From: Pseudomonadota bacterium
Lineage (GTDB): Bacteria; Pseudomonadota; Gammaproteobacteria; Steroidobacterales; Steroidobacteraceae
DNA: 64,000 bases
Assembly: GCA_021805865.1 (NCBI GenBank)
Contig: JAJZDX010000008.1
Span: forward strand, 1 to 64,000
Reading direction: 5' to 3'
The position numbers were made by a program, and so were the translations under genes. The notes below the pieces were generated by a model. The model saw only the letters and a program-made list of their open reading frames with translations. It ran no database searches and was not told where the DNA came from. Shown piece after piece: positions 8,203-16,938 of this stretch; position 1 is the stretch's first letter; each line of letters begins with the position of its first letter.

Positions 8203-9276
8203 CTATGTGCCGGTGGAGGCGAGGGCGGGGTAGTCCGTGTAGCCCTCGGCCTCGCCGCCGTAGAAGGTCGCCGGGCTCGCCGTGTTGAGCGGCGCGCCGC
8301 GCCGCAGCCGCTCGACCAGATCGGGATTGGCGAGGTACGGGACGCCGAAGGCCACCAGATCGGCGGCGCCGGTCTCGAGCGCGGCGATCGCCCTTGCCCG
8401 ATCGTAACCGCCGTTGACGATGAAGGTGCCGCCGAAGGCGCGCCGCAGCCGCTCCCAGTCGAACGGATCGGAGCCGGCCTGGTAGACGTGCAGATAGGCA
8501 AGACCGAGGCCTCGCAGTTGGCTTGCGAGGTAGTCGAAAGTCCTCTGCGGATCGGAGTCCCGGATGTCGTTGAAGGGGTTGATGGGCGAGAGGCGCACGC
8601 CAATGCGGCCGGCCTCGAGCACGGAGGAGACCGCGCCGAGCACCTCGAGCAGCAGCCGCGCCCGCTGCTGCACGGGGCCGCCGTAGGCGTCCGTCCGCCG
8701 GTTCGTGCCATCGCGCAGGAACTGGTCAAGGAGATACCCGTTGGCGGCGTGGACCTCGACGCCGTCGAATCCCGCCTCGCGGGCGTTGACCGCCGCCTGA
8801 CGGTAGGCGGCGATGATGCGCGGGATCTCCCCGATCTCGAGCGCCCGCGGCTCGACGAACGGCTGGGGGCCGGACATCGTCATCGCATCCCCCGCCGGCT
8901 TCAGCGCCGAGGGGGCGACCGGCAGCTGTCCGTTCGGTTGCAAAGAGGGGTGGGAGATGCGCCCGACGTGCCAGAGCTGCAGGAAAATCCGCCCGCCCTT
9001 GCGGTGCACCGCTTCCGTGACCAGCCGCCAGCCCGCGACCTGCTCGGCCGAATGGATGCCGGGGGTGCGCGGGTAGCCCTTACCCTCGGGTGAGATCTGC
9101 GACGCTTCGGAGATGATGAGACCGGCGGCGGCTCGTTGGGCGTAGTACTCGGCGTTGAGCGCCCGGGGGGCATCGCCCGCCCCGGCCCTGTTGCGGGTCA
9201 TCGGGGCCATCACGATGCGGTTGGGAACCTCGAGGGCTCCGACTCTCGCCGGCTCAAAGAGATCTGCTGCGCTCAT
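8203..9276 (-). CDS. nemA: Old-yellow-enzyme family alkene reductase (NemA-like)
   Basis: This 357-aa FMN-dependent flavoprotein would use NADPH to reduce activated double bonds, maleimides or nitro compounds. The fold starts with the FMN-binding APMTRNR (24-30). His176 and Asn179 in HAANGYLLDQ bind the substrate carbonyl, and Tyr181 is the usual proton donor. GVRLSPINPFND and VAFGVPYLANPD complete the barrel. A GGAGG ribosome site lies about 10 nt upstream of the ATG. It appears monocistronic. The physiological substrate cannot be read from sequence. Confidence 0.9.
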   Translation of the reverse strand: MSAADLFEPARVGALEVPNRIVMAPMTRNRAGAGDAPRALNAEYYAQRAAAGLIISEASQISPEGKGYPRTPGIHSAEQVAGWRLVTEAVHRKGGRIFLQLWHVGRISHPSLQPNGQLPVAPSALKPAGDAMTMSGPQPFVEPRALEIGEIPRIIAAYRQAAVNAREAGFDGVEVHAANGYLLDQFLRDGTNRRTDAYGGPVQQRARLLLEVLGAVSSVLEAGRIGVRLSPINPFNDIRDSDPQRTFDYLASQLRGLGLAYLHVYQAGSDPFDWERLRRAFGGTFIVNGGYDRARAIAALETGAADLVAFGVPYLANPDLVERLRRGAPLNTASPATFYGGEAEGYTDYPALASTGT

Positions 9277-9537
9277 CCTGGAAATACCTCCGATTCATGT
9301 CGTGTCGGCGAGGAGGGGGGGGCTGGCAGCCAGGTGTCCCGCCGACGGTGACGGCAGAGTGCCAGGAACGGGGTGCTTAAGCCATCGTGCTTGCGAGTCT
9401 TGCCGGCTCTCCTGGGAGTGAGCCGGCGAGTCCACCGAAGGAGGGATTGTCCGCGGGCCCGCGGGGAAGCCGCCCGAAGACGCCCGGGGCGCTCGCCTGC
9501 GGGCTCGCTTCGTTGCCGGAGCGGAGTGCGGGCCGCC

Positions 9538-10005
9538 TCATCCCACCGGCAGCCGCGTCGTGAACTTCTTGGTGCGCAGCACGAAGCTGGTGTTGACCGA
9601 GCGCACCGCGGAGAGCTGCAGCACGTGCATGGAGAGGAATCGCTCGTAGGCCTCCATGCTCGCCGCCACGATCCGCAGCAGGTAGTCGTTCGGCCCGCTC
9701 ATGGAGTGGCACTCGAGCACCTCCGGCCGCTCGCGCACCATCTGGTCGAACTGTTGGACGCTCTGGGGATGGTGGTTCTCGAGCGAGACGAGCGCGTAGG
9801 CCTGCACGGCCAGGCCGATCGCCGCAGCCGAGAGGAGCGTCGCGTAGCCGGAGATGAACCCCTCCGCCTCCAGGCGCTTCAAGCGACGCCAGCAGGGCGC
9901 GGGCGAGAGGCCGATCCGCTTGGCGAGCTCCTGATTGGTGATGCGGGCATCGAGCTGGAGCTCTTCCAGGATGAGGCGGTCGAGGCGATCGGGCGGGCGA
10001 GCCAT
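9538..10005 (-). CDS. Lrp/AsnC family transcriptional regulator
   Basis: This 155-aa protein has the standard Lrp architecture. An N-terminal winged helix-turn-helix occupies residues 5-60 (ILEELQLDARITNQELAKRI, then a recognition helix in LSPAPCWRRLKRLE). An alpha/beta RAM ligand-binding domain follows, with YALVSLENH, ECHSMSGPNDYLLRIVA and the C-terminal VNTSFVLRTKK. The gene is divergent from the 2-oxoacid dehydrogenase E1 gene, separated by 131 bp. It probably regulates that operon in response to an amino acid or its keto acid, as BkdR does in Pseudomonas. Confidence 0.9.
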   Translation of the reverse strand: MARPPDRLDRLILEELQLDARITNQELAKRIGLSPAPCWRRLKRLEAEGFISGYATLLSAAAIGLAVQAYALVSLENHHPQSVQQFDQMVRERPEVLECHSMSGPNDYLLRIVAASMEAYERFLSMHVLQLSAVRSVNTSFVLRTKKFTTRLPVG

Positions 10006-10055
10006 GGGAATGCTCCAGAGCCGGAAGTTAAGAAATGATATTGCCAGAAATCAGG

Positions 10056-10084
10056 AAATATGGGCAAGATAAGCAAGCATATTT
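10056..10084. promoter_or_regulatory. Candidate Lrp-family operator
   Basis: AAATATG (10056-10062) is perfectly inverted as CATATTT (10078-10084) with 15 nt between. It lies in the AT-rich divergent region between the Lrp gene and the E1 gene. The length and AT-rich arms are typical of Lrp-type sites. Confidence 0.45.
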
Positions 10085-10136
10085 CCCGGATGACGGCATA
10101 GGCTATTCCTGACTTTTTCCGGTTCGGAGCGTCTCG

Positions 10137-12248
10137 ATGCCCGCCCTCGCATCCGCGGCTTCCCTCGACAGCCATCCCCCTTCCTCCGGTCGTCAGACCG
10201 ACTGGCATCGGGTCACGCACCTGCTGCAGCTCTCCCGGGCCCTGGATGACATCGAGGAATCGCGCCTGCTGCCCGAGCGGCAGGTGCTCTATCAGTTCTC
10301 CGCCCGTGGTCACGATCTGGCGCAGATTCTGCTCGGCCTCGAGCTGACCGATCCGCACGACGGGGTGACCGTGTACTACCGCTCCCGGCCGATGATGCTC
10401 GCCCTTGGGGTGGGGGTGGAGGAGGCCGCGGCGGGACCACTGGCGCGAGCCGGCTCATTCAGCGATGGCCGCGACATCGGCGTGGTGTTCAACAAGCCCG
10501 CTCGCGGCGGACCGACGGTGCTGCCCGCCTGCGGCGGGGTCGGCGCCCAGTACACGCCCGCGGCCGGCTGGGCCCAGGCCATCGGCTACCACAGCGAGAC
10601 CCTCGGCGATGCAAGCTACGAGCGCAGCATCGCGGTGGTGCTGGGCGGGGATGCCTCGGTCGCGACGGCCGGTTTCTGGTCGGCCCTCACTCTCGCGACG
10701 ACGCTGCGCCTGCCGATGTTGTTTTACATCGAGGACAACGGCTTCGGCATCTCGGTCGGCTCGCGTCTGCAGACCCCGGGAGGCAACATCGCCGCGAACC
10801 TGCGCTCGTTCTCGGGCCTCGCCCTCTTCGAGGGCGATGGCGCCTATCCGCAGCAGGCCGCCGAGCGGGTGAGCGAGGCGGTCGATTATGTGCGCGGACA
10901 ACGCGCTCCGGCGCTGCTGCGCCTGACGGTGCCGCGCCTGTGTGGGCATTCGGGGCAGGACACCCAGGCTTACAAGTCCGCCGAGACGCTCTCGCGCGAG
11001 CGTGCGAACGACCCGTTGCAGCGGCTGTATCGCCAGCTGGTGCCCCGGCAGATGTCCGAGGCCCAGTGGGTGCTGCTCGCCGCGGAGGCGCGCCAGGAAG
11101 TCGAGAGCGCCGTGGCGCAGGCGCTCGCGCGGGCCCATCCCGATCCGGCGCAGGTGACGCGCTACGTGTTCTCGGAGCAGAGCTCGGACGGGCGGCCGGA
11201 GCTTCAGGAGCAGGGCGGTCTCGCCCCGCTCGCGCTCGGGCCCGTGCGCTGCAGCACGCGGGCCGTGCCTGAGCCGAACCGCATCAACATGCTGACCGCG
11301 ATCCGGCGCACGCTCGATGTCGAGCTGGCGCTCAATCCGCGCATGATGGTTTTTGGAGAGGACGTGGGACCGAAGGGCGGCGTGCACGGCGCGACGCTCG
11401 GGCTGCAGGAGAAATACGGAGCGACACGCGTGTTCGATACGAGCCTGTCCGAGGAAGGCATCATTGGGCGGGCCGTCGGCATGGCGCTCTCGGGTCTTTT
11501 GCCGGTGCCCGAGATCCAGTTCCGCAAGTACGCCGATCCGGCCACCGAGCAGTTGAATGACTGCGGCACGATCCGCTGGCGAACCCGCAATCGCTTCGCC
11601 GCGCCCATGGTGGTGCGCATGCCGGGCGGGTTCTTCAAGTGCGGCGATCCCTGGCACAGCCAGACCAACGAGGTCGCCTGGGTGCACGGCATCGGCTGGC
11701 GTGTGGCGGTGCCCTCGAACGCCGAGGACGCCACCGGACTCCTGCGCGCCGCGCTGCGCGGCAACGATCCGACCGTGTTCTTCGAGCACCGAGCGCTGCT
11801 CGATGGCGCGTGGGCCCGGCGACCGTACCCGGGCGATGAGTACGTCGTGCCCTTCGGGGTGGCCCGGCGGGTGCGCGAGGGCGGGGAGCTGACGGTGGTG
11901 AGCTGGGGAGCGATGGTCGAGCGGTGCGAGCTCGCCGCCGCCGCCTCGGGCGTGGAAGCGGAGATTCTGGACCTGAGAACGCTCTCGCCCTGGGACCGCG
12001 AGGCGGTGCTCACCTCGGTGCGCAAGACCCGCCGGTGTTTGATCGTGCACGAGGACAACCTGACCGCCGGCTTCGGCGCCGAGATCGCCGCCACCCTCGC
12101 CAGGGAGGCGTTCTTCAGCCTGGACGCGCCGCTCGAGCGCCTGGCGATGCCGGATATTCCGAGTCCGCACAGCCCCGTGTTGCTCGAGGCCGCCGTGCCG
12201 GGTGTGGAGGCGATCACCCGCGCCATCCGCACGATCGCGAGCATCTGA
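10137..12248 (+). CDS. Fused E1 alpha/beta subunit of a branched-chain or aryl 2-oxoacid dehydrogenase
   Basis: At 703 aa this protein joins E1-alpha (about 1-350) and E1-beta (about 375-703), which are separate in most bacteria. The alpha part has a thiamine diphosphate motif with GDAS (171-174) and Asn201 in EDNG. The beta part starts near NMLTAIRRTLDVEL, has VFGEDVG and FDTSLSEEGIIG, and ends with a typical transketolase C-domain (GRPYP-like PYPGDEY and VVSWGAMV). It decarboxylates a 2-oxoacid and hands the acyl group to the E2 encoded 2 nt downstream. Family similarity is to branched-chain enzymes; context leaves phenylpyruvate or arylpyruvate possible. No E3 gene lies in the window. Confidence 0.85.
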   Translation: MPALASAASLDSHPPSSGRQTDWHRVTHLLQLSRALDDIEESRLLPERQVLYQFSARGHDLAQILLGLELTDPHDGVTVYYRSRPMMLALGVGVEEAAAGPLARAGSFSDGRDIGVVFNKPARGGPTVLPACGGVGAQYTPAAGWAQAIGYHSETLGDASYERSIAVVLGGDASVATAGFWSALTLATTLRLPMLFYIEDNGFGISVGSRLQTPGGNIAANLRSFSGLALFEGDGAYPQQAAERVSEAVDYVRGQRAPALLRLTVPRLCGHSGQDTQAYKSAETLSRERANDPLQRLYRQLVPRQMSEAQWVLLAAEARQEVESAVAQALARAHPDPAQVTRYVFSEQSSDGRPELQEQGGLAPLALGPVRCSTRAVPEPNRINMLTAIRRTLDVELALNPRMMVFGEDVGPKGGVHGATLGLQEKYGATRVFDTSLSEEGIIGRAVGMALSGLLPVPEIQFRKYADPATEQLNDCGTIRWRTRNRFAAPMVVRMPGGFFKCGDPWHSQTNEVAWVHGIGWRVAVPSNAEDATGLLRAALRGNDPTVFFEHRALLDGAWARRPYPGDEYVVPFGVARRVREGGELTVVSWGAMVERCELAAAASGVEAEILDLRTLSPWDREAVLTSVRKTRRCLIVHEDNLTAGFGAEIAATLAREAFFSLDAPLERLAMPDIPSPHSPVLLEAAVPGVEAITRAIRTIASI

Positions 12249-12250
12249 GC

Positions 12251-13621
12251 ATGGCGCAGCAGTGGGTGGAGGTGCGGGCGCCGGCGGACCAGGAGGAGGG
12301 CACGCGCTCTCAGGTGTTGCGCTGGCTCAAGGCGGTCGGAGAGTCCGTCGCTCAGCATGAGCCGCTGATCGAGCTCGAGACCGACAAAGTCACGGTGGAG
12401 GTGGCCTCGCCGGCCTCGGGAGTGCTCACCGAGATCGCCAAGGGCGAGCAGGAGGAAGTCTCGCCGGGGGATCTGTTGGGGCGGATCCGCCCCGCGGGCG
12501 CTTTGCCGGCCGGTGCTTCGGCGCCCGAGCCCGCCGCAGCGGCCCCGGCGCGCGGGGCCGCGACACCTGCCGCGGCGGGGCTCGAGCCGCGCTCGAGGGA
12601 CGGCGCGCCTGCCGCCACGGTGCCGGCGCGTGCGAGCCCGGCCGTCCTGGGCCGGGAAGGCGGTGAGATGCGCCTCAGTCCCGCCGTGCGGCGTCTGCTG
12701 GGCGAGCATGGGCTGGATCCGGCGGCGGTGGCGGGCACGGGCGAGGGCGGGCGCATCACGGTCGACGATGTGCTGCGCGCCGCGGCCGAGCCTGGACAGA
12801 GTGGCGCATCGCAGGGCAATCCCCCGGGCGCGGCGGGGGAGGAAGAGAAGCCCTCTGCAGGGGCCCCCGGTGTCATGGCCGCGGTGCCGAGTCACAAAGT
12901 GCCGCACTCCGCGGTGCGCAAGCGTACCGCCGCCCGGATGGTGCAGAGCCTGCTGCACACCGCTCCGCACGTCACCACCGTGTTCGAGATCGACATGGCC
13001 GCAGTGCTTGCCCACCGCCAACGCCAGCGCGGCGAATTCGAGCGCCGCGGCGTCGCGTTGACGTTGACCGCGTATTTCGTGCGTGCGGCGGTCGATGCCA
13101 TCGGCGAGGTGCCGGAGGCCAACAGCCGCTGGACGGACGATGCGCTCGAGGTGTTTGACACCGTGGAGTTCGGTATCGGCACGGCGGCCTCGGGCGGATT
13201 GGTCGTGCCCGTGCTGCGCCGCGCCGAGACGCTCGATCTGTTTCAGACCGCTTGGGGGATCGAGGATCTCGTGCGCAGGGCCCGCTCGGGCGAGTTGACG
13301 CCGGCGGATGTGCGCGACGGCACTTTCACGATCTCGAACCACGGGGTGAGCGGGAGTCTGCTGGCCGCACCCATCGTCCTGCATCAGGGGCAATCGGCCA
13401 TCCTGGGGGTGGGCAAGCTCGAGAAGCGCGCCGTGGTGCTCGAGCAGGACGGACTCTCCGAGACCCGCATGCACGGCGGGCCTGGCTCGGCAGGCGAGGT
13501 GATCGTCGCCCGGCCCCGCTGCTATGCGACGCTGACGATCGACCATCGCGTCATGGACGGAGAGCAGGCGAACCGGTTCATGCGGGTCTTCACGCAACGG
13601 CTGGGGGACTGGAGGGAGTGA
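12251..13621 (+). CDS. Dihydrolipoamide acyltransferase (E2) of the 2-oxoacid dehydrogenase complex
   Basis: This 456-aa E2 has one lipoyl domain with the lipoyl-lysine at Lys46 in ETDKVTVEV. An Ala/Pro-rich linker follows, then an E3-binding domain near 137-175 (RLSPAVRRLLGEHGLDPAAV). A second linker leads to the catalytic domain ending in the active-site DHRVMDG (His432). It transfers the acyl group made by E1 to CoA. The start at 12251 is 2 nt after the E1 stop and matches the lipoyl domain start. The domain layout fits branched-chain (BkdB-type) or related E2. E3 must be supplied from elsewhere. Confidence 0.9.
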   Translation: MAQQWVEVRAPADQEEGTRSQVLRWLKAVGESVAQHEPLIELETDKVTVEVASPASGVLTEIAKGEQEEVSPGDLLGRIRPAGALPAGASAPEPAAAAPARGAATPAAAGLEPRSRDGAPAATVPARASPAVLGREGGEMRLSPAVRRLLGEHGLDPAAVAGTGEGGRITVDDVLRAAAEPGQSGASQGNPPGAAGEEEKPSAGAPGVMAAVPSHKVPHSAVRKRTAARMVQSLLHTAPHVTTVFEIDMAAVLAHRQRQRGEFERRGVALTLTAYFVRAAVDAIGEVPEANSRWTDDALEVFDTVEFGIGTAASGGLVVPVLRRAETLDLFQTAWGIEDLVRRARSGELTPADVRDGTFTISNHGVSGSLLAAPIVLHQGQSAILGVGKLEKRAVVLEQDGLSETRMHGGPGSAGEVIVARPRCYATLTIDHRVMDGEQANRFMRVFTQRLGDWRE

Positions 13622-13638
13622 GGAGGATTCTGTAGGGG

Positions 13639-13656
13639 GACGCAGTCTTCTGCGTC
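13639..13656. terminator. Perfect hairpin after the E2 gene
   Basis: GACGCAG and CTGCGTC form a 7-bp stem over a TCTT loop, 18 nt after the E2 stop and about 100 nt before petA. It is not followed by a T-tract. It could be an intrinsic terminator of weak type or an operator. Confidence 0.35.
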
Positions 13657-13759
13657 ATGTCCACAGGGCGAGGGATCCATGCGCGCGGTCCGGCTGTTTT
13701 AGTGACGCCGACGCCCCGTGCCGCTACCATTGGGAATCACTCCAGCGGAGGACGTCAGC

Positions 13760-14425
13760 ATGACCGAAGGCGTAAATGGCATGCCCGGCACGCCGAGCGA
13801 GGAGTCCGAACCCGATCTGGCCCGACGACGTATGCTCACCGCGACGACCGCAGCCGTCGGCGCGGTGGGCGTGGCCCTCGCTGCGACGCCCTTCATCGAA
13901 TCCATGGAGCCGAGCGAGACCGCCCGCGCCCTCGGGGCGCCGGTGATCATCGATATCTCGAAGCTGCAGCCAAAGCACATGCTGATCACCTCCTGGCGGC
14001 GCCGCCCGATCTACGTGCTGCGGCGCACGGAATCGGAGCTCAAGCGGCTTGCGGCGCTCAACGGGACGCTGAAGGACCCGCTCTCCAAGGCGGATCAGCA
14101 GCCGGCGAGCCTGCCGGGCTGGAATCCCATCCAGCGCTCCATCGTTCCGGAATACCTGGTCGCGGTGGGCATCTGCACCCACCTCGGCTGCATGCCGAAG
14201 CTGCACGCGAGGGTCGGTGACCCGCTGCTCGGGGCGAGCTGGCCGGGCGGCTACTACTGTCCCTGTCACGGCTCCCGCTATGACCTGGCGGCGCGCGTGA
14301 TGGACGGCTCGCCGGCGCCGCTCAACCTGCCCGTGCCGCCGCACTTCTACAGGGATGAGCACACCATCGTGGTCGGGGAGCTCAGCAACGGCACCGAGAA
14401 GAACTGGGAGCCCAACACCTGGTAG
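13760..14425 (+). CDS. petA: Ubiquinol-cytochrome c reductase iron-sulfur (Rieske) subunit
   Basis: This 221-aa protein is the [2Fe-2S] subunit of the cytochrome bc1 complex, which moves electrons from ubiquinol to cytochrome c1. The two ligand boxes are CTHLGC (139-144) and CPCHGS (167-172). Near the N-terminus a twin-arginine signal-anchor runs from RRRMLT (22-27) into a hydrophobic helix, so it should be Tat-exported and membrane-anchored. GGAGG lies just upstream of the chosen ATG. petB and petC normally follow at once, but here the next gene is convergent paaX. It may be a spare copy or a split pet locus. Confidence 0.92.
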   Translation: MTEGVNGMPGTPSEESEPDLARRRMLTATTAAVGAVGVALAATPFIESMEPSETARALGAPVIIDISKLQPKHMLITSWRRRPIYVLRRTESELKRLAALNGTLKDPLSKADQQPASLPGWNPIQRSIVPEYLVAVGICTHLGCMPKLHARVGDPLLGASWPGGYYCPCHGSRYDLAARVMDGSPAPLNLPVPPHFYRDEHTIVVGELSNGTEKNWEPNTW

Positions 14426-14427
14426 GC

Positions 14428-14493
14428 GGCCGCAGCCGGGGTCGTCCGCGAGCCGCAAGACTGCGAGTGCCGCGATGGGCCCATGCTGCGGCC
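14428..14493. repeat. Inverted repeat between convergent petA and paaX
   Basis: GGCCGCAGC (14428-14436) is perfectly inverted as GCTGCGGCC (14485-14493) with 48 nt between. It sits in the 152-bp gap between convergent genes. It could act as a weak two-way terminator. Confidence 0.3.
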
Positions 14494-14577
14494 TCGCCTG
14501 CCGCGCCTGTGAGCGCTCCCGCCGCCTTGCTTCGCGCGCCGGAGCACTCTGATCGAGGGACTGATCCGAACCCGGGC

Positions 14578-15507
14578 TTAGCGATCCGCCAGCCCTCCGA
14601 ATCGGGCATAGACCGCAGGCCCCGGCGGCGGCAGCGTCTGCCGCGCCGCCCGAGCGGTCTGCGTCAGATACTCCTCCGCGCCGGCGAACGCCACGGCGTA
14701 CAGCCTCCTGCATAACTCGTGCGCCTCGGCGCCGATCCAGGCGCGGGGCAGCAGATCCGGCGGCAGCTGCGGATCGCGCAGATGGATCTTGCGGTACTCG
14801 TGGATGAGGAGCATGCGTACGAGAAAGGCGCGCTGGGGCGAGAGGGGCGCGAGGCCGGCCGCGCTCTGCACCGGTGCGAACACGTCGCAGAACCGATGGT
14901 AACGGCGCCCGATCCCGGCCAGATCCCAGCCCGCAGCCGCGAGCCGCCGATCGTGCTCCAGCCCCTCCGCGGAGCCTTTGAAGAGCCAGCTTTCCCTGGC
15001 GCATTCGCGCGCCGCGAGCCACCCGCGCGCTTCCTCCAGAGTGCAGGAGGGGTGGGCGAACACCCCCGGAGCGAGTGCCCCAAAGCCGAGCCAGCGCAGC
15101 TCCTCGCGCAACCTGCGGCGGGGCGGGCCCCCCGCGGGCGGAAGAATCACCAACGTCCAGCGGCCGTCCCAGGCCCTCGGACTGGCGCCATAGATCCGGC
15201 GGGTGGCCTCGGCGAACAGCCGCTCGCCGTTGTCGGTCAGGCGGTATTCACTGCGCCGGCCGTGACGGGTGGCCGTGAGCCAGCCTTCTGCCGCGAGCCG
15301 CGCCACGGCGGTGCGGACCAGCCGCTCAGAGAGACCAAAGGGTCGGGCCAGCCCGATCAGGCTCCCGAGCATCACCCGTCCGCCCCGTGGCGCAATGGCA
15401 TCGCCGAAGATCGTGATCAGGAGTGATCCGCCGCGCAGCGGCCGCTCGCTGCGAAAGCGCCGCAGCAGCCCATCGACTGCGAGATGCGGGTCACATGCAA
15501 AGTCCAT
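14578..15507 (-). CDS. paaX: PaaX family repressor of phenylacetate degradation
   Basis: This 309-aa protein matches PaaX, the GntR-like repressor released by phenylacetyl-CoA. The N-terminal winged helix-turn-helix lies around residues 25-90, including GGSLLITIFGDAIAPRGG and LSERLVRTAVARLAAEGWL. The middle YGASPRAWDGRWTLVILP and the C-terminal FLVRMLLIHEYRKIHLRDPQLP are family signatures. It is divergent from paaA across 111 bp containing a strong promoter and inverted repeats. It should repress paaABCDEGZ and probably itself. Confidence 0.93.
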   Translation of the reverse strand: MDFACDPHLAVDGLLRRFRSERPLRGGSLLITIFGDAIAPRGGRVMLGSLIGLARPFGLSERLVRTAVARLAAEGWLTATRHGRRSEYRLTDNGERLFAEATRRIYGASPRAWDGRWTLVILPPAGGPPRRRLREELRWLGFGALAPGVFAHPSCTLEEARGWLAARECARESWLFKGSAEGLEHDRRLAAAGWDLAGIGRRYHRFCDVFAPVQSAAGLAPLSPQRAFLVRMLLIHEYRKIHLRDPQLPPDLLPRAWIGAEAHELCRRLYAVAFAGAEEYLTQTARAARQTLPPPGPAVYARFGGLADR

Positions 15508-15536
15508 GGCTCACCGGGAGGGTCTTGGAGTGAGCG

Positions 15537-15568
15537 ATTTTGTCATGGAATTTTCTTGACACAAAAAT
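15537..15568. promoter_or_regulatory. Candidate PaaX operator
   Basis: ATTTTGTCA (15537-15545) and TGACACAAAAAT (15557-15568) form an imperfect inverted repeat overlapping the paaA -35 box. TGTCA/TGACA are the perfect inner arms. Its position would block RNA polymerase. Assignment to PaaX is by context. Confidence 0.45.
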
Positions 15569-15584
15569 AAGACTGGGTTTAAAT
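15556..15584 (+). promoter_or_regulatory. Sigma70 promoter of the paa operon
   Basis: A consensus TTGACA (15556-15561) is followed after exactly 17 nt by TTAAAT (15579-15584). The region is strikingly AT-rich against the surrounding GC-rich genes. Transcription should start near 15591, about 28 nt before paaA. Confidence 0.65.
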
Positions 15585-15618
15585 TTTTTGTATCACATCA
15601 GCCTCGGCAGCACCCACC

Positions 15619-16641
15619 ATGTACACCCAGGCTCTCGACTCCCCCGGGGTCGGGCATGCAGCCCTCGCTTCGGCCGATGAGGCCGAGCGCGAGCGGCGAT
15701 TCCAGGAGCGCATCGATCGGGACGAGAAGATCGAGCCGAAGGACTGGATGCCCGAGGCGTACCGCCAGACCCTCATCCGCCAGATCGCCCAGCACGCCCA
15801 CTCGGAGATCGTCGGCATGCTGCCGGAGGGCAACTGGATCACCCGCGCCCCCAGCCTTCGGCGCAAGGCGGTGCTCATCGCCAAGGTGCAGGACGAGGGC
15901 GGACACGGCCTGTATCTTTACAGCGCCGCCGAGACGCTCGGGGTTTCCCGGGGCGAGCTGATCGGGCAACTGCTTGCGGGGCGCGCCAAGTACTCGAGCA
16001 TCTTCAACTACCCGACGCTCACCTGGGCGGACATCGGGGCGATCGGCTGGCTCGTAGACGGAGCGGCCATCATGAATCAGATCCCGCTGTGCCGTTGCTC
16101 GTATGGTCCCTATGCCCGAGCCATGGTGCGCATCTGCAAGGAGGAGAGCTTTCACCAGCGCCAGGGCTACGAGATCATGCTGACTCTCGCCCGCAGCGGC
16201 ACGCGCGCGCAGCGCGAGATGGCGCAGGATGCGCTCAATCGCTGGTGGTGGCCGTCGCTCATGATGTTTGGCCCGAGCGACGCCGAGTCCATGCACACGG
16301 CCCAGTCCATGCGCTGGAGGATCAAGCGCTTCAGCAACGATGAGCTGCGCCAGAAGTTCATCGACGTGACGGTGCCCCAGGCCCGCTTCCTCGGCCTCTC
16401 GATTCCGGACCCGGATCTGCGCTGGGACGAGGCGGGCCAGCGCTACGCGAGCGGCCCCATCGACTGGAGCGAGTTTCAGGCGGTGCTCAAGGGCGAGGGA
16501 CCCTGCAACCGCGAGCGCCTGGGCGCGCGGCGCGCGGCGCACGAGTCGGGCCGTTGGGTGCGCGAGGCGGCGGCCGCTTACGCCGACAAACATGGCGATC
16601 GGGCCGGGGCGGGCCGGCCCGGGTACGCGCAGGCGAGCTGA
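15619..16641 (+). CDS. paaA: 1,2-phenylacetyl-CoA epoxidase catalytic subunit PaaA
   Basis: This 340-aa protein is the catalytic di-iron subunit of the PaaABCE monooxygenase, which forms ring-1,2-epoxyphenylacetyl-CoA using O2 and electrons from PaaE. Ligand-region motifs visible are [12 protein letters not shown] and [13 protein letters not shown], the paired carboxylate/His segments of the ferritin-like fold. Length and sequence match the family throughout. It is the first gene of the operon, directly behind the TTGACA promoter. paaB follows 12 nt later. Confidence 0.96.
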   Translation: MYTQALDSPGVGHAALASADEAERERRFQERIDRDEKIEPKDWMPEAYRQTLIRQIAQHAHSEIVGMLPEGNWITRAPSLRRKAVLIAKVQDEGGHGLYLYSAAETLGVSRGELIGQLLAGRAKYSSIFNYPTLTWADIGAIGWLVDGAAIMNQIPLCRCSYGPYARAMVRICKEESFHQRQGYEIMLTLARSGTRAQREMAQDALNRWWWPSLMMFGPSDAESMHTAQSMRWRIKRFSNDELRQKFIDVTVPQARFLGLSIPDPDLRWDEAGQRYASGPIDWSEFQAVLKGEGPCNRERLGARRAAHESGRWVREAAAAYADKHGDRAGAGRPGYAQAS

Positions 16642-16653
16642 GGATCACCGGTT

Positions 16654-16938
16654 ATGAACGAAGACTGGGCATTGTACGAGGTTTTCATCCGCGCCCGCTC
16701 GGGCCTCGAGCACAAGCATGTCGGAAGCCTGCACGCCGCCGATGCGCGCATGGCGCTCGAGCACGCGCGCGACACCTACACCCGCCGCCAGGAGGGCGTG
16801 AGCATCTGGGTGGTGCGCTCGAGCGACATCGTCGCCTCGGACCCGCAGGAGGCGGAGGCGCTGTTCGAGCCGGCCCGCGACAAGGTGTACCGGCACCCGA
16901 CCTTCTACAGCATCCCGGAAGACGTCAAGAACATATGA
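16654..16938 (+). CDS. paaB: Phenylacetyl-CoA epoxidase subunit PaaB
   Basis: This 94-aa protein is the small structural subunit that bridges PaaAC heterodimers in the epoxidase. The conserved stretches WALYEVFIRARSGLEHKHVG and VWVVRSSDI-type core (IWVVRSSDIVASDP) are present. GAGG lies before the ATG. Its stop overlaps the paaC start by 4 nt (ATGA), implying coupled translation. Confidence 0.95.
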   Translation: MNEDWALYEVFIRARSGLEHKHVGSLHAADARMALEHARDTYTRRQEGVSIWVVRSSDIVASDPQEAEALFEPARDKVYRHPTFYSIPEDVKNI

